This document shows positions 9,711 through 18,883 of a stretch of 64,000 nt of DNA, piece by piece. The stretch is from Galactobacillus timonensis (GTDB lineage: Bacteria > Bacillota_I > Bacilli_A > Erysipelotrichales > Erysipelotrichaceae): the NCBI RefSeq assembly GCF_900240265.1, contig NZ_LT964739.1, forward strand, positions 1,056,708 through 1,120,707. Direction: 5' to 3'. The notes under the pieces are model-generated. The model searched no databases and had not been told where the DNA came from. It worked only from the letters and a program-made list of their open reading frames with translations. Position numbers and translations under genes: made by a program. How positions within the stretch are numbered: position 1 is the first letter of the stretch; each line of letters begins with the position of its first letter.

Positions 9711-10873
9711 GTGATCTTCTGAGTAAATATGCACAGAGTCTGGAGCCTTCGCTGCTCTGGAAGTTCTTTGATCTGGCGCGCAGTACGCCGGATGTTGTTT
9801 CACTTTCGGTTGGTGAGCCGGACTTCCCGACGCCATGGCACATCCGCGAGGAAGGCATCTATGCGCTGGAGAAGGGTAGAACCTACTATCCGCCGACGCT
9901 TGGCCTGACACAGCTGAGGGAAGGAATTGCGGAGTATTATGCGCGCAGGTTTGGCATTGATGGCTATACGGCGGACAATGTGCTGGTGACAGTCGGTGCC
10001 AGTGAGGCAATTGATCTGGCGCTGCGGGTGACGATGGATGCGGGCGACGAGTGCATCGTTCTGGATCCGGGCTATGTGGCGTATGAGCCTCTGGTCAAGA
10101 TGGTCGGCGGTGTGCCGGTGTATCTGAAGCTGGAGGAGAGCGATGGCTTCAAGGTGAAGCCGCAGCAGCTGGAGGCGCTGATTACTCCGCGTACGAAGGC
10201 GATCATTCTCAACTATCCGTCCAATCCGACGGGCGGCGTGATGAGTGAAGAGGATTATGCGGCGATTGTGCCGATCCTTTCGAAGCATCACATTGTGGCA
10301 ATCTGTGATGAGATCTATCTGGAGCTGACCTACGAAGGTGAGAAGGCTTCGATCGCAAAGTTCCGCGACGTATTGAAGGACCATCTGATCGTGGTCAACG
10401 GTTTTTCGAAGGCGTGGTCGATGACGGGCTGGCGGCTTGGCTATGCGCTGGCGGAGCCGGTGATCATCGATGCCATGAACAAGGTTCATCAGTTTTCGGC
10501 GATGGGTCCGGCGACGCCATGTCAGTTTGCGGCGATTGAAGCCGTCAACCCGAGATCGGACAAGGACATTGAGACACACTTCGAGTCGTTCAGGGGTAGA
10601 CGCAACTTTCTGGTGAATCAGCTGAACCGGATGGGGCTGCCGACCGCGATGCCCAAGGGTGCCTTCTATGTGTTCCCCAACATTTCTTCGACGGGGCTTT
10701 CAAGCTATGACTTCGCTTCGCGTCTATTGACGGAGGCGCATGTAGTAGTGATTCCGGGCAATGCGTTCGGGCCGGCGGGTGAGGGCTTTGTGCGTATTTC
10801 CTACGCCTATTCGCTGGATTCGCTGAAAGAGGCGTGTGTGCGCATTGCAAAATTTCTGGAGCAGTTTCATTAA
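9707..10873 (+). CDS. PLP-dependent class I/II aminotransferase
   Basis: Fold-type I aminotransferase, 388 aa, of the PatA/AspC-like subgroup common beside Lrp regulators in Firmicutes. PLP-binding Lys in GFSKAWSMTGWRLGY, Asn-Pro-Thr of the cofactor pocket in NYPSNPTGG, and the substrate carboxylate Arg in GFVRISYAYS. The substrate cannot be told from sequence (aspartate, aromatic amino acids or N-acetyl-LL-diaminopimelate are possible). It overlaps the regulator upstream by 4 nt and is followed after 2 nt by the nucleoid-protein gene. Confidence 0.93.
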   Translation: MSDLLSKYAQSLEPSLLWKFFDLARSTPDVVSLSVGEPDFPTPWHIREEGIYALEKGRTYYPPTLGLTQLREGIAEYYARRFGIDGYTADNVLVTVGASEAIDLALRVTMDAGDECIVLDPGYVAYEPLVKMVGGVPVYLKLEESDGFKVKPQQLEALITPRTKAIILNYPSNPTGGVMSEEDYAAIVPILSKHHIVAICDEIYLELTYEGEKASIAKFRDVLKDHLIVVNGFSKAWSMTGWRLGYALAEPVIIDAMNKVHQFSAMGPATPCQFAAIEAVNPRSDKDIETHFESFRGRRNFLVNQLNRMGLPTAMPKGAFYVFPNISSTGLSSYDFASRLLTEAHVVVIPGNAFGPAGEGFVRISYAYSLDSLKEACVRIAKFLEQFH

Positions 10874-10875
10874 GT

Positions 10876-11901
10876 ATGGCGGATGAGGAACTGGTAGAAG
10901 AGGAAGCGGCGCCGGCGTTAATCGTTTCCAGGGCGGTGCTGCATGTGCTGGATGCGGCCGACAATCAGATTCTTTGCTCGGAGGATACGCTGAATCTGGA
11001 GGATCCGTTTCTTGAGGGCTATGTGATGCGTCAGGTGCGCCGGATTCATGGTGGCACCACAGCTTCGAAGGGATATTTTGAAGAAGACAGTCCGGCATTG
11101 AAACTGCTGAAGGACTACTTTGAGAAGAAGCGCAACTTTCTCGATGTTTCCTGGGAAATACTGGCACCGCTGAGGGAGTATGCCAGTGCGCATAGCCGCT
11201 GTATCGATGTGCTGGTGGCGGACTATCAGAAGGATGGTGTTCCTTACTTCAGCTTCGTTCTGCTGGAGGGTCAGGAAGCATTGATGCATACGGTGCAGGT
11301 GAATGAGGCGGGGAAGTCCGTCAATTCGCTGGCGGCGTGCCGTACGATGCCGGCGGTATCGAAGCGGCCGAAGAGTTTTGCGGCAGTCAACCTTCTGAAC
11401 ATGGAAATCCGCTTTGCGGATGAGGGTGACTGGGATGGAACTGCCATGCTCGCAGATAATATTCTTCACTGCACAAAGGAAAAGAGTACGAAGGAGATTC
11501 TGCAGAATGTGCAGGAGATTGCCAGTGAAGTTGCCCTGAGCCATGATGAGAATCCGAGCCTGTTACTGTCAAGGGTAAAGCAGGCGGTGAAGGACAACGT
11601 GGAAGAGGAAGGCAGCTTTTCTCTGGAGGATGTGGCGGAAGAAGTGTTCGAGAAGCCGGAGATGAAGCAGCAGTTTCTGAAGCGTACGGTCGAGGCCGAG
11701 CTGCCGAAGGAAACGCAGACGACAGCCGCTGCCGTCAATCGCTGGATCCGCAATCAGAAGCTGATGACGGATACGGGCATTGAGATCGTGTTTCCGACGG
11801 ACTACTATCAGAAAACGGATCTGATCGAGTTCCGCAACAACGAGGATGGTACCATTTCGATCGTGATCAAGAATGTTGGTAAGATCACGAATCGTAAATA
11901 A
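10876..11901 (+). CDS. 37-kDa nucleoid-associated protein family (NdpA/YejK-like)
   Basis: 341 aa, full-length member of the YejK/NdpA family (PF04245), whose E. coli member associates with the nucleoid; the exact function in Firmicutes is unknown. Features include an acidic N-terminus (DEELVEEEAAPAL), SRAVLHVLDAADNQ, and the C-terminal DYYQKTDLIEFRNNEDGTIS and VIKNVGKI segments. An in-frame ATG at 10834 lies inside the aminotransferase gene; the ATG at 10876 fits the usual N-terminus. It is the last gene of the Lrp-aminotransferase transcript and is followed by a terminator. Confidence 0.82.
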   Translation: MADEELVEEEAAPALIVSRAVLHVLDAADNQILCSEDTLNLEDPFLEGYVMRQVRRIHGGTTASKGYFEEDSPALKLLKDYFEKKRNFLDVSWEILAPLREYASAHSRCIDVLVADYQKDGVPYFSFVLLEGQEALMHTVQVNEAGKSVNSLAACRTMPAVSKRPKSFAAVNLLNMEIRFADEGDWDGTAMLADNILHCTKEKSTKEILQNVQEIASEVALSHDENPSLLLSRVKQAVKDNVEEEGSFSLEDVAEEVFEKPEMKQQFLKRTVEAELPKETQTTAAAVNRWIRNQKLMTDTGIEIVFPTDYYQKTDLIEFRNNEDGTISIVIKNVGKITNRK

Positions 11902-11926
11902 GCGTTAAAGAAAACAGAAGGAGGCG

Positions 11927-11955
11927 CCGGGGCACAAAGCAGTGTCCCGGTTTTC
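11927..11955 (+). terminator. Rho-independent terminator
   Basis: 9-bp stem CCGGGGCAC/GTGTCCCGG (one G-U pair) with TTTTC, flanked by a further AGAAAAC/GTTTTCT pairing that extends the stem. Confidence 0.8.
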
Positions 11956-12041
11956 TGTATATCATGCAGAGTATGATGCTTGGTATTTCCGGATGGAAAG
12001 GGTAAACTTCCTCTTGTGTTCTGGAAAGGCGGTGGGCTTTT

Positions 12042-12887
12042 ATGAAAACAAATGGAATTCTGGTTCTGCAGAGTGATTTCGGTCTTGTGGATGGTGCGGT
12101 TGCGGCAATGACAGGTGTGGCGCTGTCGGTGGATCCTTCGCTGCGTGTGTACAATCTGACGCATGAGATTCCGCCCTATGATACGTTTGAAGCTTCCTAT
12201 CGTCTGCTGCAGGCGGTGCCATACTGGCCAGAGGGTACGGTCTTTGTGTCGGTCGTTGATCCGGGTGTCGGCTCGAAGCGCAAGTCTGTTGTTGCCCGCA
12301 CGGGCCGTGGTCAGCTGATCGTGAGCCCGGATAACGGTACCTTGACGCATATCGACCGCGTCATCGGCATTGAAGAGGTACGCGAGATTGAGGAGTCGGT
12401 CGGACGTCGGCGTGACAGTGAGCACAGCTGGACCTTCCATGGTCGTGATGTGTATGCCTATACGGGTGCGCTGCTGGCGTCGGGAAAACTTCAGTTGGAA
12501 AACATCGGTCCTTCGTTTGATCCGAAGGATATCATCCGTCTGGAAGGAAAGAAGGCTGTTCTTGAGGGCAATGCCATTACCGGTACGATCGAGACGCTGG
12601 ATGTACGCTTCGGTTCGCTGTGGACGGATATCAGCCGCAAGCTGTTTGAAAAGCTGAATGTGAAGGTTCATGAGCAGGTGGATGTCAGTATCTACCGCGG
12701 AAAGACGCGGGTCTATCATTCGTTTGTGACATATGGTCATACGTTTGCGGAGGTTGAGATCGGTGAGCCGCTGCTGTATGTGAACTCGATGGATCATATT
12801 GGTCTGGCGATCAATCAGGGAAACTTTGCGAAGGCCTACAACATCGGTACACGGGATCCGTGGGTCATTCGCCTTGAAAAGCGTTGA
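12042..12887 (+). CDS. SAM hydroxide adenosyltransferase (DUF62 / chlorinase-fluorinase family)
   Basis: 281 aa. The family cleaves S-adenosylmethionine; microbial members without the halide pocket hydrolyse it to adenosine and methionine. Signature pieces are the N-terminal LQSDFGLVDGAVAAM (SAM-binding Asp), VVDPGVGSKRKSV, VSPDNGTLTH and TFHGRDVYAYTGALLASG. The insertion loop that marks true fluorinases is not seen, so hydrolase activity is more likely than halogenation. The start is preceded by AAAGGCGG. It is monocistronic between two hairpins. Confidence 0.9.
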   Translation: MKTNGILVLQSDFGLVDGAVAAMTGVALSVDPSLRVYNLTHEIPPYDTFEASYRLLQAVPYWPEGTVFVSVVDPGVGSKRKSVVARTGRGQLIVSPDNGTLTHIDRVIGIEEVREIEESVGRRRDSEHSWTFHGRDVYAYTGALLASGKLQLENIGPSFDPKDIIRLEGKKAVLEGNAITGTIETLDVRFGSLWTDISRKLFEKLNVKVHEQVDVSIYRGKTRVYHSFVTYGHTFAEVEIGEPLLYVNSMDHIGLAINQGNFAKAYNIGTRDPWVIRLEKR

Positions 12888-12899
12888 ATAATGAAATAC

Positions 12900-12926
12900 G
12901 CCCGGCAGAGAATCAGTCTGCCGGGC
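12900..12926. terminator. Convergent bidirectional terminator hairpin
   Basis: Perfect 9-bp GC stem GCCCGGCAG/CTGCCGGGC with a 9-nt loop, lying between the convergent SAM-hydrolase and citrate-synthase genes. The T-tracts are poor on both strands. Confidence 0.65.
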
Positions 12927-12941
12927 ATCGTTGTATCTAAA

Positions 12942-14333
12942 TTAAGAGTTGTCGGTACGATCTTCCAGTGGAATGTAGGGGCGTTTACTGTCTCCGACGT
13001 ATTTATAGGCGGGACGAATGAGGCGGTCGGCGAAGGCGACTTCCTCCATGCGGTGTGCACACCAGCCGCCGCAGCGGGCAATGGCAAAAAGAGGGGTATA
13101 GAGATCCTCCGCGATGCCGAGCATCCGGTAAATGAGGCCGGAGAAGAGGTCGACATTGGCACAGATGGGCTTGGAACTGTGCTTTTCAAGATAGAAAGCT
13201 TCGGGGGCGAGGCGCTCGATGGCCGTGAGCATGTTCCATTCCTTTTCGAAGCCCTTCTGGCAGGCCAGCTGGCGGGAGCTGTTTTTTAAGATCTGGGCAC
13301 GTGGATCGGAAAGGGTATAGACGGCGTGGCCGACGCCATAGATGAGACCGGATCCGTCACTTCCCTCTTTGCGCAGAATGGCGCGCAGAGCGTCCAGTAC
13401 CTGCTGATCGTTGGTGGGGTCGCTGACGTTATTCATGAGCCAGTCCAGCTGGTGCATGCACTTGTGGTTGGCGCCGCCGTGCTTGGGACCTTTCAGGGAA
13501 CAGATGGCAGAAGCGATGGCGGAGTAGGTATCGGTGCCGGTTGAGGAGACGACGCGGTCGGTGAAGGTTGAATTGTTTCCGCCGCCGTGATCGGCATGCA
13601 CAACCATGCACAGGTCCAGAAGTTTCGCCTCGTCGTGCGTAAACTGCTGATCGGGACGGTAGATGGAAAGAATATGTTCCGCCGTCGAGAGGCCATGGCG
13701 CGGATAGTGGAAGTAGAGTGACTTGTGCTCATAGACGTGGAGCTTTGTCTCGTAGGCATAGATCATCATCGTAGGCAGACCGGCAATGAGATTGACCGAC
13801 TGGCGGATGATATTTTCCAGCGACGTATCCTCCGCATGCTCGTCGTAGCTGTACATGGCCAGAACGGAGCGGGCCAGCTTGTTCATGATGTTGGGAGAGG
13901 GTGCGTTCATGATCATGGTTTCCGGGAAGCCGTTGGGCAGTTCACGGTGGCTTTCGAGGATTTCCGAGAAGCGCTTCAGATTCTTCTCGGTCGGCAGGGA
14001 ACCAAACAGCAGCAGCCACTCCACTTCTTCAAAGAGGAAGCGGTCCTTTTTGATGCCTTCTTCAACAATCTCGTCGAGATCAATGCCGCGGTAAATGAGT
14101 TTTCCTTTGATCGGGGCCGGAGTGCCGTCCTTCTGCCGTTGGTAGCCGATGACGTCGCAGATGTTGGTGAGACCGGCCAGTACGCCGGTTCCATCGGCGT
14201 TGCGAAGGCCGCGCTTGACGCCGTATTTGTCGCTGATATCGGGGTTGATGTAGTTGTTGCGACGGAACTCTGTGCACAGCAGTTTGAGATCTTCCGGTGC
14301 CAGCTGGGCAACATCGGGATAGAAATCGGTCAT
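12942..14333 (-). CDS. gltA: Citrate synthase
   Basis: Condenses oxaloacetate and acetyl-CoA to citrate. 463 aa, of the longer clostridial-type group. Active-site pieces are visible: VVHADHGGGNNSTFTDRVVSS (first His), KGPKHGGANHKCM (second His region) and GYGVGHAVYTLSDPRA. Start ATG at 14333 with GGAGG 7 nt upstream; longer starts are possible but lack a site. It is divergent from the isocitrate dehydrogenase-aconitase pair across a 90-bp gap. Together the three enzymes form the oxidative branch to 2-oxoglutarate and so probably serve glutamate synthesis. Confidence 0.95.
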   Translation of the reverse strand: MTDFYPDVAQLAPEDLKLLCTEFRRNNYINPDISDKYGVKRGLRNADGTGVLAGLTNICDVIGYQRQKDGTPAPIKGKLIYRGIDLDEIVEEGIKKDRFLFEEVEWLLLFGSLPTEKNLKRFSEILESHRELPNGFPETMIMNAPSPNIMNKLARSVLAMYSYDEHAEDTSLENIIRQSVNLIAGLPTMMIYAYETKLHVYEHKSLYFHYPRHGLSTAEHILSIYRPDQQFTHDEAKLLDLCMVVHADHGGGNNSTFTDRVVSSTGTDTYSAIASAICSLKGPKHGGANHKCMHQLDWLMNNVSDPTNDQQVLDALRAILRKEGSDGSGLIYGVGHAVYTLSDPRAQILKNSSRQLACQKGFEKEWNMLTAIERLAPEAFYLEKHSSKPICANVDLFSGLIYRMLGIAEDLYTPLFAIARCGGWCAHRMEEVAFADRLIRPAYKYVGDSKRPYIPLEDRTDNS

Positions 14334-14423
14334 ACCTCTGCCTCCGTTCATTTTTTAATCTTGATTATATTCTAAGAAGGAACCAGAGGGTAAAATAGTG
14401 AAAATTGAACAGGAGGATGTGCC
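14334..14423. promoter_or_regulatory. Divergent promoter region gltA / icd
   Basis: The 90-bp gap holds TATAAT on the minus strand (14364-14369) facing gltA and TAAAAT on the plus strand (14391-14396) facing icd. The two -10 boxes are only 21 bp apart, so the two polymerases would compete or share a regulator. AGGAGG at 14411-14416 serves icd. Confidence 0.5.
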
Positions 14424-15431
14424 ATGGACGCAGTATTGATTGCCGGCGACGGCATTGGACCTGAAATTGCAGAAAGTGTTGGAAAGGTATCGGAAGCCCT
14501 GAATACAGGAATTCACTGGCGGAAGTTCGCCGCCGGTGCCGGATATTATGAAAAGAGCGGAGCTCTGTTTGAAGAAGGAATGACGGATGCGATCAAGGAA
14601 ACGGGAATCGCCCTCAAGGGACCGACCGCGACGCCGATCGGAACCGGTTTCCGTTCCATCAATGTGCAGCTGCGCCAGATGTTTCATACGTATGCCAATC
14701 TGCGGCCAGTGCATTCGATCCCCGGTGTCAAGAGCCGCTATGAAAATGTGGATCTTGTCATTGTCCGTGAAAATACGGAGGATCTGTACAAGGGTCTGGA
14801 ATACAGGGTCGATGACAATACGGCCCATGGCATCAAGCTGATTACGCGGCCGGCCAGCGAGCGCATTGTCCGCTTCGCCTTTGACTACGCAAGCAGGAAT
14901 GGTCGTCATAAGGTGACAGCGGTACATAAGGCAAACATCATGAAGGAAACGGACGGCCTGTTTCTTGAGGCAGCCAGAAACGTCGCGAAAGAGTATCCGG
15001 ACATTGCCTTTGACAGCGTCATCATTGATGCCCTGTGCATGAAGCTGGTCACGGATCCGACACAGTTTGATGTGCTGGTGGCGCCGAATCTGTATGGCGA
15101 TATTATCAGTGATCTGTGTGCGGGACTTGTCGGGGGCCTTGGCTTTGCGCCGAGTGCCAACATCGGCGACGCGACCGTTATCTATGAAGCTGTGCATGGA
15201 TCGGCACCGGATATTGCCGGCAAGGGCATCGCAAATCCAACAGCGCTGTTAATGGCATTTGAGATGCTGCTGAGAGATCACGGCATGGAAGATAAGGCAG
15301 ACTGCCTCAAAGCAGCACTGGAAAAAGCACTCGCCGATCCTCAGGCGGCGACGCCTGATATCGGCGGCACGGGCACGACATCCGTGTTTACGGATGCCGT
15401 GATTGCCGGGATTTTGGAGAATAAGAGATGA
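14424..15431 (+). CDS. Isocitrate/isopropylmalate dehydrogenase family protein, probable NAD-dependent isocitrate dehydrogenase
   Basis: 335 aa, the short monomer type. GDGIGPEI at the N-terminus; the substrate-binding loop RSINVQLRQMFHTYANLRP; NTEDLYKGLEY; the catalytic Lys in AVHKANIMKETDGLF; the Asp-rich metal site in DALCMKLV; and the cofactor loop GSAPDIAGKGIANPTA. The short length and the lack of NADP-specific residues suggest NAD dependence. Flanked by citrate synthase and aconitase genes, so isocitrate is the likely substrate rather than isopropylmalate. Its stop overlaps the aconitase start (ATGA). Confidence 0.92.
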   Translation: MDAVLIAGDGIGPEIAESVGKVSEALNTGIHWRKFAAGAGYYEKSGALFEEGMTDAIKETGIALKGPTATPIGTGFRSINVQLRQMFHTYANLRPVHSIPGVKSRYENVDLVIVRENTEDLYKGLEYRVDDNTAHGIKLITRPASERIVRFAFDYASRNGRHKVTAVHKANIMKETDGLFLEAARNVAKEYPDIAFDSVIIDALCMKLVTDPTQFDVLVAPNLYGDIISDLCAGLVGGLGFAPSANIGDATVIYEAVHGSAPDIAGKGIANPTALLMAFEMLLRDHGMEDKADCLKAALEKALADPQAATPDIGGTGTTSVFTDAVIAGILENKR

Positions 15432-17668
15432 AGCTGATTGATCAGAAGGTGAAATATGCGGGCGGAAAGCTAGTTCCGCTGGCGGAAGGTGAGGCGTTTG
15501 ATCGCTCAAAGACGCTGAGCAGCCGTATTCTTTCGGCGCACAGCACGGGCAGTGACGGAATGTACCACATCCGCTTTGATTCCTTGACGTCGCATGACAT
15601 TACGTATGTGAACATCATTCAGACGGCGCGTGCTTCGGGTCTGACGAAGTTTCCGGTGCCGTATGTTCTGACCAACTGCCACAATACGCTGTGTGCGGTC
15701 GGTGGGACGATCAATGAGGATGATCATCGCTTTGCGCTGAGTGCGGCGCATAAGTACGGCGGCATCTATGTTCCGCCATGCCTGGCCGTCATTCACAGCT
15801 ACAACCGTGAGATGATGACGGGCTGCGGGAAGATGATCCTGGGCTCGGATTCGCATACGCGCTATGGTGCCCTTGGAACGATGGGCATCGGCGAAGGCGG
15901 CGGCGAGCTGGTGAAGCAGCTGATCAATCAGACCTATGACCTGGCTGAGCCGAAGGCGATTCTCATTCATGTGACGGGAAAGGTGAAGCCCGGCGTCGGT
16001 CCCCATGATGTGGCGCTTGCCCTGGTCGGTGCGGTATATCACAGCGGCTTTGTCCGCAACAAGGTTCTTGAGTTTGCGGGGGAGGGCATCCATGGCCTTT
16101 CGCAGGATTTCCGCAACGGCATCGATGTGATGACGACGGAGACGGCATGCCTTTCTTCGATCTGGGAGACGGATGCGGTGACGGAAGAATACTACCGGAT
16201 CCATGGCCGCCCGGGGGACTATCGGCAGCTGAGCGTCAGTGACGGTGCCTGCTACGATGGTGCGATTGAGCTGGATCTTTCCGAGATCTCCAGCATGATT
16301 GCGCTGCCGATGCATCCGAGCTATGCGGTGAGAATCAGTGATCTCAAGGAACATCCCTATGAGCTTCTGAAAGAGGCGCAGGATCGTTCGAACAGGCAGC
16401 TGAACGGTGTGACGATGGATCTGGTGTCGAAGATCGATGACCGCGGCCGGATCCATGTGGATCAGGGCATCATTGCCGGCTGCAGCGGCGGCATCTATGA
16501 AAACATTTGTGCGGCGTCGCACATTTTGAAAAACGGTGACTGCGGCAATGGCGAGTTCCGTCTCAGTGTCTATCCGGATTCGCTGCCGGTATATTTTGCG
16601 CTGGCGCGCAACGGGGTGCTGGCCGATGTGACGGCGAGCGGTGCGATTGTGCGGGAAGCCTTCTGCGGCCCGTGCTTCGGTGCCGGAGAGACGCCGGCCA
16701 ATGGTGAATTCTCGATTCGTCATACGACGCGCAACTTCCCGAACCGTGAAGGTTCGAAGCCTGCGGAGGGACAGATTGCGGCGGTCGGTCTGATGGATGC
16801 CCGCTCGATTGCGGCCACGGCCCGTAACCAGGGCATTCTGACGGGGGCGGACGAGCTTGGCGAAGAAGCGGTATATGAGGTTCCTTCCTTTACCTTTGAT
16901 CAGGGGATTTATGAGAAGCGTGTGTACAACGGCTGGGGTAAGGCAGAGCCGGAAACGGAGCTTGTCTTTGGGCCGAACATCAAGGACTGGCCTGAGATTC
17001 CTGCGCTGAGTGATGATCTTCTTCTGAAGGTTGTGACCTATATTGATGATCCGGTGACGACGACCGATGAGCTGATCCCTTCGGGTGAGACATCAAGCTT
17101 CCGCTCCAATCCGCTGCGTCTGGCGCAGTTTGCGCTGGGCCGCAGGGATCCACAGTATGTGTCCAAGGCGGAAGCCGTTGCGAAGCTGGATGCGATGCGC
17201 AGAGCTTCAGAGACTGAGGCGGAATCTTTGAAGGTGTATGCGGCACTGAACAGCAGCGGCGTAACGACATCGGCCGCAGATACGCTGATTGAATCCTGCA
17301 TCTATGCCAATAAGCCGGGCGATGGCAGTGCCCGTGAACAGGCCGCATCGTGCCAGCGTGTGCTTGGCGGCGGTGCCAACATTGCGCAGGAATATGCGAC
17401 AAAGCGCTACCGCACCAACTGCATTAACTGGGGCATCGTGCCCTTTGAGACAAAGACGCCGGATGCCTTCAAGGAAGGCGACTGGATCTTTGTGAAGGAC
17501 ATCCGTGAAAGCCTTGAAAAAAATACGCCTGTAAAGGCGTATGTGGTAGGAAGCGATGGCAGTGTATCGCCGCTCGCATTAACCTATGGGACTCTTGACG
17601 AGCAGGAGAAGGAAACGCTGCTCGCCGGCTGCCTCATCAATTACAACCGGGACCGGATTAAGCATTAG
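15428..17668 (+). CDS. Aconitate hydratase
   Basis: 746 aa Fe-S dehydratase of the aconitase superfamily. The 4Fe-4S ligands are probably the Cys in NCHNTLC/AGCSGG and the pair in FCGPCFG; SDSHTRYGALGTMGIGEGGGE is the substrate loop. A C-terminal swivel domain (about residues 560-746) contains YATKRYRTNCINWGIVPF. It is shorter than AcnA and fits a group annotated simply as hydratase in Erysipelotrichia. Coupled by a 4-nt overlap to isocitrate dehydrogenase. It converges on and overlaps by 4 nt the next minus-strand gene. Confidence 0.92.
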   Translation: MKLIDQKVKYAGGKLVPLAEGEAFDRSKTLSSRILSAHSTGSDGMYHIRFDSLTSHDITYVNIIQTARASGLTKFPVPYVLTNCHNTLCAVGGTINEDDHRFALSAAHKYGGIYVPPCLAVIHSYNREMMTGCGKMILGSDSHTRYGALGTMGIGEGGGELVKQLINQTYDLAEPKAILIHVTGKVKPGVGPHDVALALVGAVYHSGFVRNKVLEFAGEGIHGLSQDFRNGIDVMTTETACLSSIWETDAVTEEYYRIHGRPGDYRQLSVSDGACYDGAIELDLSEISSMIALPMHPSYAVRISDLKEHPYELLKEAQDRSNRQLNGVTMDLVSKIDDRGRIHVDQGIIAGCSGGIYENICAASHILKNGDCGNGEFRLSVYPDSLPVYFALARNGVLADVTASGAIVREAFCGPCFGAGETPANGEFSIRHTTRNFPNREGSKPAEGQIAAVGLMDARSIAATARNQGILTGADELGEEAVYEVPSFTFDQGIYEKRVYNGWGKAEPETELVFGPNIKDWPEIPALSDDLLLKVVTYIDDPVTTTDELIPSGETSSFRSNPLRLAQFALGRRDPQYVSKAEAVAKLDAMRRASETEAESLKVYAALNSSGVTTSAADTLIESCIYANKPGDGSAREQAASCQRVLGGGANIAQEYATKRYRTNCINWGIVPFETKTPDAFKEGDWIFVKDIRESLEKNTPVKAYVVGSDGSVSPLALTYGTLDEQEKETLLAGCLINYNRDRIKH

Positions 17669-18762
17669 CGGTGAAGTGACGCTTCAATGTCTATTGCCAT
17701 CTGCGTAATGTCAGGCATTTTCAGTAAGGAGACTTCCTGCAGCAGGGCATTGTCACGGAAGCGGTCATGGCTCAGAATGACCCGGTACGACTCGTACAGC
17801 AGCTCCATGGATAGATCCAGATCGAGCCGTGCCGTTCCGATGCCCATGCGCTGAACGGCGGTGGCGGTGCGGCTGCGCTGCCAGCCGTTGTTGGCAATGA
17901 TGCACTGGGGAATGGCCAGGGTACTTGCCAGATTGTAGATCCATAAATTTCCATCACTGACACAGGCGCGCGCGCCGTCCATGAAATGTTCATCTACGTG
18001 GTCCACGAAGATGAGATTTCCCTCGGTGTGCGTTTTTATGTTGGGCAGATAGATCTTTACGTTATAGCCGGCGCCCGCGAAGGCTTTTCGTGTCATGGTG
18101 AGAAGGCGGTGAGGGTGGATCGATGTTTCGGCCAGGAAGATGCAGAGATCCTTGCCGGCGGTCGGTGTGAGTTCATGGAACATGGAGCCGTAGCGGCGCA
18201 GGCCGGGATGGTCCGTGAAGGGCTGGGAGGCCGCGGTTCCAAAGGTGAACAGTGTGCTGCAGTGATGATAGAGATCGGTGAGCCGCAGGATCTGTTCCAC
18301 CTTGACTTCGGTCAACAGGCGGTTGACGCCGGAAAGACATTTGGCATCGAAGCGGCGGTTTTTGAAGCTGGCGGCGGTGATGAAGCTCCAGCAGGGGACA
18401 TTCGTCAATGCGGCAGCGATTGGAGCTGCGATCCGGCCGCAGTCGATGATCAGATCCGGTTCAAAGCTGTGGACGGCATTGGCGATGGCGGTGAGATCTT
18501 CCTTGAGGAAGCGGTATTTCGTTGCGCCCAGGTTCCAGTAGTCTTCTTCGATGGTCGGCTTCTGTTCATAGGTTTTAGAAAAGAGGTGTACTGGCTGTGA
18601 CGGGGAAGGGAAGCGGGTGCAGTCGGAAAAGGCCTGCTTTTGGGGAAGGCAGCAGGCAACGGTATGATGGCGGAGGGACAGCGTCTTTGCGATGGATTCG
18701 GCAAGCAGGAGGCAGCTGTCTTCCGCGGGATGTGAAGTGTCGGGAAGAATCAGGATTTTCAT
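17665..18762 (-). CDS. Putative GT-B-fold glycosyltransferase-like protein
   Basis: 365 aa, family uncertain. The N-terminus MKILILPDTSH and the general layout (Rossmann-like half, linker, then FLAETSIHPHRLL and a C-terminal half with SDGNLWIYNLAS and IANNGWQRSRTATAVQRMGIG) resemble UDP-glycosyltransferases of the MGT type, with the acceptor half poorly conserved. No signal peptide or TM is seen. It has no operon partners. No Shine-Dalgarno precedes the ATG, and a TGCTATACT element ends 7 nt before it, so the mRNA is probably leaderless. Confidence 0.5.
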   Translation of the reverse strand: MKILILPDTSHPAEDSCLLLAESIAKTLSLRHHTVACCLPQKQAFSDCTRFPSPSQPVHLFSKTYEQKPTIEEDYWNLGATKYRFLKEDLTAIANAVHSFEPDLIIDCGRIAAPIAAALTNVPCWSFITAASFKNRRFDAKCLSGVNRLLTEVKVEQILRLTDLYHHCSTLFTFGTAASQPFTDHPGLRRYGSMFHELTPTAGKDLCIFLAETSIHPHRLLTMTRKAFAGAGYNVKIYLPNIKTHTEGNLIFVDHVDEHFMDGARACVSDGNLWIYNLASTLAIPQCIIANNGWQRSRTATAVQRMGIGTARLDLDLSMELLYESYRVILSHDRFRDNALLQEVSLLKMPDITQMAIDIEASLHR

Positions 18763-18769
18763 CGTGTTC

Positions 18770-18778
18770 AGTATAGCA
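18770..18778 (-). promoter_or_regulatory. Extended -10 promoter (TGCTATACT), leaderless
   Basis: On the minus strand, ending 7 nt before the ATG of the GT-like gene. The spacing is the same as at 1412-1428. Confidence 0.55.
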
Positions 18779-18883
18779 TCTGCGTTTGGGCGCTTCGGTG
18801 GTGGGTGAATCCAATATTTTTCGTTGCGTTTCCATTTTGAGCCTATTAAGATAAGGGACAGGAAAAAAGGAGGATTTCATTCC

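Noticed and set aside
12042..12887. Fluorinase or chlorinase activity for the SAM-cleaving enzyme
   Set aside because: The extra loop of true halogenases was not seen; hydrolase is the common activity in Firmicutes.
15506..16723. 405-codon minus-strand frame opposite aconitase
   Set aside because: Antisense shadow with no recognisable domain.
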